Assembly: GCF_003722075.1 (NCBI RefSeq)
Contig: NZ_RDSK01000009.1
Span: forward strand, 186,001-250,000
Length of the DNA: 64,000 bases
Source: Methanohalophilus sp. RSK
GTDB lineage: Archaea; Halobacteriota; Methanosarcinia; Methanosarcinales; Methanosarcinaceae
Direction: 5' to 3'
The notes beneath the pieces are model-generated. The model ran no database searches. It was not told the origin of the DNA and saw only the letters and a program-made list of their open reading frames with translations. The position numbers were made by a program, and so were the translations under genes. Of this stretch, positions 58,495 to 64,000 are shown one piece after another (the stretch's first letter is position 1; the number at the start of each line of letters is the position of its first letter).

Positions 58495-59217
58495 ATGTAT
58501 GATCGCCAATATATGCCACTTTTTCTTGATTTATCTTCCCGGAAAATTGTGATTTTCGGAGGAGGACATGTCGGCCAGCGCAAAGCATCCCTTTTCTATA
58601 AATATGGCGAAGTGACCGTTATAAGTGAAGATTTTTCTGAAAAAATCATTTCCCTTTATTCTTCTGAGGCAATAAATATAGTGCAGGCAGATATCAGGGC
58701 AATGTCTTCTGATACAATTCATGAATACCTCAAAGGGGCATTTATCGTAATCCCGGCCACAAATGACCAAAAGCTCAATATGAAGATAAGCCGGATTGCT
58801 GCTGGTATGAATATATTTGTAAATTCTGTGGATTCCAGAGGAGATGTTATAGTCCCGTCAGTGATACAAAGAGGACCGGTAACTGTTGGAATCTCTACTC
58901 TGGGGCACAGTCCCGCTCTTTCCAGATATACGCGCATAAAACTTGAACATACTATCACTCCAAATTACGCAGATATGGCACATCTGCAGGATGAGTTACG
59001 CACTAACCTGAAAAAACGAATTGACAGCCAACCCCTCAGAAAACAAATTCTTTGGGATGTGCTTGAAGATGATAGAATATGGGATGCTTTTGAAGAGTTA
59101 TATGAAAAAGCGTATAATATAGCATACGATATAATGCTGGAGCAGATCGAGAATAGTGGAAATGAATATTCAAACGAACAGCTGGATCATTGCTCGAATA
59201 ACGGAGGACAACATTGA
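58495..59217 (+). CDS. Precorrin-2 dehydrogenase/sirohydrochlorin ferrochelatase-like
   Basis: 240 aa, Met8/SirC/CysG-N family. The Rossmann motif IVIFGGGHVGQRKA binds NAD, and FVNSVDSRGDVIVPSVIQRGPVTVGISTLGHSPALSR matches the family substrate region. It oxidises precorrin-2 to sirohydrochlorin and may also insert iron. The product is the branch point for siroheme/heme here and for F430 made by the cfb genes at 10-15 kb. RBS GGAGAGG precedes ATG. The hemA TTG overlaps its stop. Confidence 0.9.
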   Translation: MYDRQYMPLFLDLSSRKIVIFGGGHVGQRKASLFYKYGEVTVISEDFSEKIISLYSSEAINIVQADIRAMSSDTIHEYLKGAFIVIPATNDQKLNMKISRIAAGMNIFVNSVDSRGDVIVPSVIQRGPVTVGISTLGHSPALSRYTRIKLEHTITPNYADMAHLQDELRTNLKKRIDSQPLRKQILWDVLEDDRIWDAFEELYEKAYNIAYDIMLEQIENSGNEYSNEQLDHCSNNGGQH

Positions 59218-60485
59218 CTGAAATATCTAGCATGGTTATTTCCCATGCAAAGGCAACAGTGGAGGAAATGGAAGATGCCTGGCAGGGTGAAATCGAGGAT
59301 ATACTTTCCCAGCTAAGTTCCCATGAGCTTGTGTACGAATGCGCAGTCCTTAAGACATGCAACCGACTGGAAATGTATGTGGTATCCCCCAGAGGAAGCA
59401 GCGTCCTTTTCCATTTTGCAAAAAAAATGGGTGTTTCTTCCCGCATTGTCGAATTCTATGACCACGAAGAATCCTTATATCATCTTTTAAAACTCTCCTG
59501 TGGCCTTGAATCCATGATAATAGGAGAAGATCAGATCCTGGGACAGATAAAGGATTTGTTTACCATCTCTAAAAATGCAGGCACTATGGGCAAAATCCTG
59601 GAGACCGCTTTTAGCAAGGCAATCCAGGTAGGTAAAAGAGCCCGTACGGAAACCAACATCAACAGGGGTTCTGTATCTATTGCATCTGCTGCAGTGGATC
59701 TTGCCGATGAAATGCTAAAGGGCCTGCAGGGACGTAATATACTTGTAATTGGCACCGGTGAGATGGGCACTCTTGTGACCCGGGCATTATCGCACAGGGA
59801 CATGAATGTTGTGTATCTGGCAAACCGCACATATGAGAAGGCAAAAGTACTTGCAGATGAGTTGGGAGGCGAGGCCGTGGATTTCATGAGTCTTGACCGC
59901 TATGCACAGCAGGCCGATGTCATCATCAGTGCTACATCTGCTCCCCATTATGTCCTGAAGAAAGCAACCGTGGAAAGGTCCCTTAAAAACAGGAATGATA
60001 ACCTTCTGCTGATAGATATCGCCAGTCCCCGGGACATAGATCCCGAAGTTGAAAGCCTTCCCGGAGTTATCCTGCGTAATATCGATAACCTGAGGGTAAT
60101 TAATGAGCGTAATCTCCAGATGAGAATGGAAGAGGCAAAGAAAGTTGAAACTATAATTAACGAAGAATACAAAATGCTCATTAACCAGTACAAGAGACAG
60201 AAGGCAGATGCTCTTTTGTCCGAACTTTACAGCCAGATATATACTCTGCGAAAACATGAGATGGACAGGGCTGTGAACAGGCTGGGAGCTTATCACACAA
60301 TTGGGGATGTGGAATGTAAGGTCCTGGATGACCTGACAAGGGCCATAGCAAACAAGGTCCTGGCAGAACCTACCAAAGTGTTGCGTAATGCAGCTGAATA
60401 CAATGATGAGGCTTTTCTTGATTCGGCCTGCAAGCTTTTTAATATCAAACCCTATGCTAAAAAAGAAAAGGAAAATTGCAAATAA
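59214..60485 (+). CDS. hemA: Glutamyl-tRNA reductase
   Basis: 423 aa beginning with TTG 59214, which overlaps the upstream TGA and is preceded by GGAGGA. It reduces Glu-tRNA(Glu) with NADPH to glutamate-1-semialdehyde, the first step of the C5 pathway. The catalytic cysteine is C49 in LKTCNRLEMYV. GEDQILGQIKD and the NADPH site VIGTGEMGTLVTRAL are present, and the C-terminal dimerisation helices are complete. Confidence 0.97.
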   Translation: MTEISSMVISHAKATVEEMEDAWQGEIEDILSQLSSHELVYECAVLKTCNRLEMYVVSPRGSSVLFHFAKKMGVSSRIVEFYDHEESLYHLLKLSCGLESMIIGEDQILGQIKDLFTISKNAGTMGKILETAFSKAIQVGKRARTETNINRGSVSIASAAVDLADEMLKGLQGRNILVIGTGEMGTLVTRALSHRDMNVVYLANRTYEKAKVLADELGGEAVDFMSLDRYAQQADVIISATSAPHYVLKKATVERSLKNRNDNLLLIDIASPRDIDPEVESLPGVILRNIDNLRVINERNLQMRMEEAKKVETIINEEYKMLINQYKRQKADALLSELYSQIYTLRKHEMDRAVNRLGAYHTIGDVECKVLDDLTRAIANKVLAEPTKVLRNAAEYNDEAFLDSACKLFNIKPYAKKEKENCK

Positions 60486-60500
60486 GGAATTGTGATACCA

Positions 60501-61478
60501 ATGTACCCAAATATTCGAATGCGCAGGCTCAGGAACGGAAAGATAGGTAATCTTATACGTGAAACTTCCCTGGGGATTGATGACCTCATATACCCGATGT
60601 TTGTTGACGAAACCGCAGAATCCATAGTTGAAGTACCATCCATGGAAGGTGTCCTGAGGTTGCCTCTTTCCGAGGTTGTCAATGAGGCCAGGAATGTGGC
60701 GGACCTGGGTATCAGTTCTTTAATGCTTTTCGGCATTCCTTCACAGAAGGATGAAACGGGGAGCAGTGCTTGTGGGGATGAAGATATTGTCCAGCAGGCC
60801 ACGCGTGCTATCAAGGAAGAACTTGGTGACGACATGGTTGTGATTACCGATGTCTGCATGTGTGAATACACATCCCATGGCCATTGCGGCATTATTGATA
60901 ATGAAACCCAGGATGTGATTAATGATGAGACTCTACCCGTTTTGGGCGAGATTGCGGTAAGCCATGCCCGGGCGGGCGCAGATATGGTAGCCCCTTCGGG
61001 TATGATGGACGGTATGGTGGGTGCAATCAGGCAAGCCCTGGATCAGGAAAATTTCAATGATGTCCCAATTATGTCCTATGCTGCAAAATACTGTTCCGCA
61101 TTTTACGGCCCCTTCAGGGATGCTGCTGATTCATGCTATTGTTTCGGAGATCGCTCTACATACCAGATGGACCCTGCAAATTCGGATGAGGCCCTGAGAG
61201 AAGTAGAGCTGGACATCATGGAAGGTGCCGACATAGTCATGGTTAAACCGGCCCTCCCGTATCTTGATATTATCTACCGGGTAAAACAGGAGTTTGGTAT
61301 GCCGACTGCGGCTTACAATGTCAGCGGAGAATATTCCATGCTCAAGGCAGCCGCCCAGCAGGGATGGCTGGATGAGAAAAAGGTCATGTACGAATCCCTG
61401 ATGTCAATAAAAAGGGCTGGAGCGGACATGATAATTACTTACTTTGCCAAGGAAATGGCACAATTACTTAATGAATAA
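60501..61478 (+). CDS. hemB: Porphobilinogen synthase (ALA dehydratase)
   Basis: 325 aa from ATG 60501 ([11 protein letters not shown]); a GTG three codons upstream is possible. It joins two 5-aminolevulinate molecules to porphobilinogen. The zinc-binding cysteines are in [14 protein letters not shown], and the two catalytic lysines lie in [14 protein letters not shown] and [10 protein letters not shown]. Gap to hemA is 15 bases and to hemL 19 bases, supporting a single heme operon. Confidence 0.96.
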   Translation: MYPNIRMRRLRNGKIGNLIRETSLGIDDLIYPMFVDETAESIVEVPSMEGVLRLPLSEVVNEARNVADLGISSLMLFGIPSQKDETGSSACGDEDIVQQATRAIKEELGDDMVVITDVCMCEYTSHGHCGIIDNETQDVINDETLPVLGEIAVSHARAGADMVAPSGMMDGMVGAIRQALDQENFNDVPIMSYAAKYCSAFYGPFRDAADSCYCFGDRSTYQMDPANSDEALREVELDIMEGADIVMVKPALPYLDIIYRVKQEFGMPTAAYNVSGEYSMLKAAAQQGWLDEKKVMYESLMSIKRAGADMIITYFAKEMAQLLNE

Positions 61479-61497
61479 AATTTACTGATGTGATTAC

Positions 61498-62760
61498 ATG
61501 GTCAATCTGGAAAAATCAAAAGCAATGTTTGAAAAGGCCAGGGAATATCTCCCTGGTGGTGTTAGCAGTCCGGTACGAGCAATCAAACCCCATCCTTTCT
61601 ACACCGAGAGAGCTTCCGGATGCCGTATTACAGATGTTGACGGTAATGAATACATCGATTATTGCCTCGGTTACGGCCCCAATATGCTGGGTCATGCAAA
61701 TCCCGTAGTCAAGCAAGCAATAAGTGATCAACTTGAAAAGGGATGGCTCTATGGTACACCCACAGAATCCGAGTTCAAACTGGCCGAAAGGATTGCAGCC
61801 GCATATCCCGGCATCGATATGCTTCGTTTTGTATCCACAGGCACCGAAGCTACAATGAGTGCCCTGCGGGCAGCACGTGGTTATACAGGAAAGAACAAAT
61901 TCGTCAAAATAGAAGGTGGTTTTCACGGCGCTCACGATTCAGTACTTGTCAAAGCTGGCTCGGGTGCTTCCACATTAGGTAAACCCGATTCCCTGGGTGT
62001 ACCACAGGATTTCACCAAGCATACTCTCCAGGCACCCTATAATGATATCGAAGCCATGACAGACTTGCTTGAATCAAGCGATGATATAGCAGCTGTCATC
62101 ATGGAACCGGTAATGGGTAATGTCGGGCCGGTATTACCACAGGAAGGTTACTTGGAAGAGGTCAGGAAACTTACAAAAGAATACGACACCCTGCTCATAT
62201 TCGATGAAGTAATAACCGGTTTCAGACTTGCAATGGGCGGTGCACAGGAGTATTATGGCGTGACACCTGACCTGACAACACTGGGTAAAATTATCGGTGG
62301 AGGAATGCCTATAGGAGTTTTCGGAGGCAGGAAAGATATCATCGAAATGATTGCACCTTCCGGTTCGGTATACCAGGCAGGGACTTTTAGTGGTCATCCG
62401 GCATCTGTTGCTGCAGGGCATGCAGTGCTTGATGTGCTTGAGAAGGAAAATGCTCATGAGAAACTCAATGCCATGGGAGAAAATGTACGCAGCAGACTTT
62501 CCGAGATGATCACTGATAAAGGACTGGACTACAGTGTCTCAGGTGTTGGTTCCATGTTCAAGATCTTCTTTGGAGACATGCCAACAAATTATCAGGATGT
62601 TCTCAAATGTGACAAGGAAGGCTATTTTAACTTCTTCCATAAAATGCTGGATCAGGGTATTTTCATACCTCCTTCCCAGTTTGAGACGAATTTCCTCTCT
62701 CTGGCACATACCGAAGATGACCTGGAAACGACCTTTAAAGCTTATGAAGCCTGCCTGTAA
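61498..62760 (+). CDS. hemL: Glutamate-1-semialdehyde 2,1-aminomutase
   Basis: 420 aa, PLP-dependent class III aminotransferase fold. It converts glutamate-1-semialdehyde to 5-aminolevulinate. Key segments are [45 protein letters not shown] and the PLP lysine in [15 protein letters not shown]. The ATG at 61498 is used. hemC begins 15 bases after the stop. Confidence 0.96.
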   Translation: MVNLEKSKAMFEKAREYLPGGVSSPVRAIKPHPFYTERASGCRITDVDGNEYIDYCLGYGPNMLGHANPVVKQAISDQLEKGWLYGTPTESEFKLAERIAAAYPGIDMLRFVSTGTEATMSALRAARGYTGKNKFVKIEGGFHGAHDSVLVKAGSGASTLGKPDSLGVPQDFTKHTLQAPYNDIEAMTDLLESSDDIAAVIMEPVMGNVGPVLPQEGYLEEVRKLTKEYDTLLIFDEVITGFRLAMGGAQEYYGVTPDLTTLGKIIGGGMPIGVFGGRKDIIEMIAPSGSVYQAGTFSGHPASVAAGHAVLDVLEKENAHEKLNAMGENVRSRLSEMITDKGLDYSVSGVGSMFKIFFGDMPTNYQDVLKCDKEGYFNFFHKMLDQGIFIPPSQFETNFLSLAHTEDDLETTFKAYEACL

Positions 62761-62774
62761 TAGGACGTGTTGGT

Positions 62775-63701
62775 TTGATAATTGGTACAAGGGGAAGTGA
62801 CCTGGCTCTTGCACAGGCAAAAACCGTAGGGGGCCTTCTGGATAGCCGGGGTTTCCCCACTACCCGCAAGATCGTAAAAACAAGCGGTGATACTTTCACT
62901 GACCGCCCCCTCCACGAGGTAGAGGGTGTTGGTGCCTTTGTGCGGGAATTGGATGACCGGATGTTTTCCGGGGAGATTAATATTGCAGTCCATTCGATGA
63001 AGGATCTGCCCACTGAAAGACCCGCAGAACTTTCCATCGCAGCAGTAATTGAACGTGATTCTCCTCATGACATACTTCTCACGAATGATGGTTCAACCCT
63101 TGACGAATTGCCCGACGGGGCGATTGTAGGGACAACATCCATGCGCAGGCGGGCCCAGTTCTTGCGCTATCGTCCGGATCTGGACGTCCAGGATTTGCGT
63201 GGTAATATAAATACCCGTCTTAAAAAACTTGAATCCGGTATGTATGACGCAATTATACTGGCAGAAGCGGGTTTACAACGCATGGGATGGGATATCGAAT
63301 GTCACAGGCTGGACGCCGATAATTTCTGTCCCTCGGCCAACCAGGGAACCATTGCCGTGGTTACCCTGGCAGGCGGCGAAGCGGAATTACTCTGCTCCCA
63401 GATCGATCATGCCGAATCCCGCATAGCTACAGATGTCGAGAGACTGGTGATCAGGGATGTGGAAGGCGGATGTATTGTACCGGTTGGTTCATTTGCAGAA
63501 TTTGTGGACAACGGCAACATGATACACATACGTGCCGAGATATTATCCCTTGACGGGAAACGGGACATCCGTCTGGACGAGACGATCCCTGTGGATAATT
63601 ATCGTGAGCATGCTGAAAAATTGGGTAAGAGACTTGTTGAGATGGGTGGAAAAGAGCTGGTTAAAGAAGCCGTTTCCCAGTTATCTCCCAAAAACAATTG
63701 A
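62775..63701 (+). CDS. hemC: Hydroxymethylbilane synthase
   Basis: 308 aa from TTG 62775, with AGGA nine bases upstream and no in-frame ATG closer. It polymerises four porphobilinogens into hydroxymethylbilane. TRGSDLALAQ at the start, VHSMKDLPTE and the dipyrromethane-anchoring cysteine in EGGCIVPVG (about C233) are intact. hemD and the uroporphyrinogen III methyltransferase that follow in the pathway are not in the window. Confidence 0.95.
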   Translation: MIIGTRGSDLALAQAKTVGGLLDSRGFPTTRKIVKTSGDTFTDRPLHEVEGVGAFVRELDDRMFSGEINIAVHSMKDLPTERPAELSIAAVIERDSPHDILLTNDGSTLDELPDGAIVGTTSMRRRAQFLRYRPDLDVQDLRGNINTRLKKLESGMYDAIILAEAGLQRMGWDIECHRLDADNFCPSANQGTIAVVTLAGGEAELLCSQIDHAESRIATDVERLVIRDVEGGCIVPVGSFAEFVDNGNMIHIRAEILSLDGKRDIRLDETIPVDNYREHAEKLGKRLVEMGGKELVKEAVSQLSPKNN

Positions 63702-63707
63702 TCATCC

Positions 63708-64000
63708 ATGAAGGTAGCAGGTATAGAACTCAAAAATCCGACAATCCTGGCTTCAGGCATAATGGGAACCACGGGAGCAGCCCTTGCAAGAATGAGCCGC
63801 AACGGTGCCGGCGCAGTGGTGACCAAATCAATTGGCCCGGTTCCCAAGAAAGGCCATAATAACCCTTCAATGGTGGAGCTGGAATGTGGATATATTAACG
63901 CGATGGGACTTCCCAATCCTTCCTACTCGGGTTTCTGTGAGGAAATTGGAATTGCGAAGGGGAAAATGGATGCACCGTTAATTGCCAGCATATTCGGCGG
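63708..64000 (+). CDS. pyrD: Dihydroorotate dehydrogenase, N-terminal part
   Basis: About 97 codons are visible; the gene runs out of the window. MKVAGIELKNPTILASG, MGTTGAALAR and GAVVTKSIGPVPKKGHNNP, then NAMGLPNPSYSGF, are the start of a class 1 (PyrD B-type) dihydroorotate dehydrogenase, an FMN enzyme of pyrimidine synthesis. It begins six bases after hemC and may share its transcript. Confidence 0.9.
   Translation, partial: MKVAGIELKNPTILASGIMGTTGAALARMSRNGAGAVVTKSIGPVPKKGHNNPSMVELECGYINAMGLPNPSYSGFCEEIGIAKGKMDAPLIASIFG

Overview
The window is a chromosome segment of a methanogenic archaeon of the Methanosarcinales, most likely a salt-adapted member of the Methanosarcinaceae (Methanohalophilus or a relative; the genus is an inference). 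Evidence: a complete set of coenzyme F430 genes (cfbA, E, D, C, B), sn-glycerol-1-phosphate dehydrogenase, tRNA-splicing endonuclease, GatD, PurP, archaeal type IV pilins and a nine-gene A-type ATP synthase operon in the order HIKECFABD. The pair ablA/ablB makes N-epsilon-acetyl-beta-lysine, the compatible solute of salt-adapted methanogens. Heme-pathway genes together with CcmD/CcmE-like genes point to a methanogen with cytochromes.

Layout. 1-3.1 kb: end of a histidine kinase, argH, gatD. 3.1-7.6 kb (minus): a pilin-LamG fusion, a small conserved gene plus a type IV pilin, purP, and two membrane-protein genes. 7.7-9.9 kb: egsA, UPF0179, DUF2150-like. 10.1-15.2 kb: F430 operon, then endA and a permease. 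17.4-21.7 kb (minus): PHP phosphoesterase, hflX, a small archaeal protein, hybrid-cluster protein 1. 22.2-32.7 kb is a looser, more AT-rich accessory stretch: a large orphan multi-PAS/GAF kinase, a Ca-binding-like repeat protein, a 130-bp MITE-like element, a secreted rhodanese with no ordinary start codon, an FAD oxidoreductase, an HxlR regulator and hybrid-cluster protein 2. 32.8-42.4 kb: a giant surface protein facing a six-gene pseudopilin/ArlD-E operon. 42.5-44.6 kb: ablB/ablA. 45.0-53.2 kb: A-ATPase. 53.5-56.1 kb (minus): ccmD, ccmE, a polyprenyl synthase and a radical SAM protein. 56.3-63.7 kb: ahbD, ahbA, ahbB, a precorrin-2 dehydrogenase gene, hemA, hemB, hemL, hemC, then the start of pyrD.

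How it fits together. hemA/L/B/C make the tetrapyrrole precursor. The precorrin-2 dehydrogenase gives sirohydrochlorin, which AhbA/B/D (with an AhbC not seen here) turn into heme and the cfb enzymes turn into F430. Heme serves cytochromes matured with CcmD/E. The prenyl synthase plausibly feeds methanophenazine or lipids, and membrane electron transport drives the A-ATPase.

The strongest unusual signal is an in-frame TAG (35514-35516) inside the giant surface-protein gene. All 62 genes whose end lies in the window finish with TAA or TGA and none with TAG. Coding potential and one beta-sandwich-like domain run straight through the TAG. This is what a pyrrolysine codon would look like, in a cell-surface adhesin-like protein rather than in a methylamine methyltransferase.
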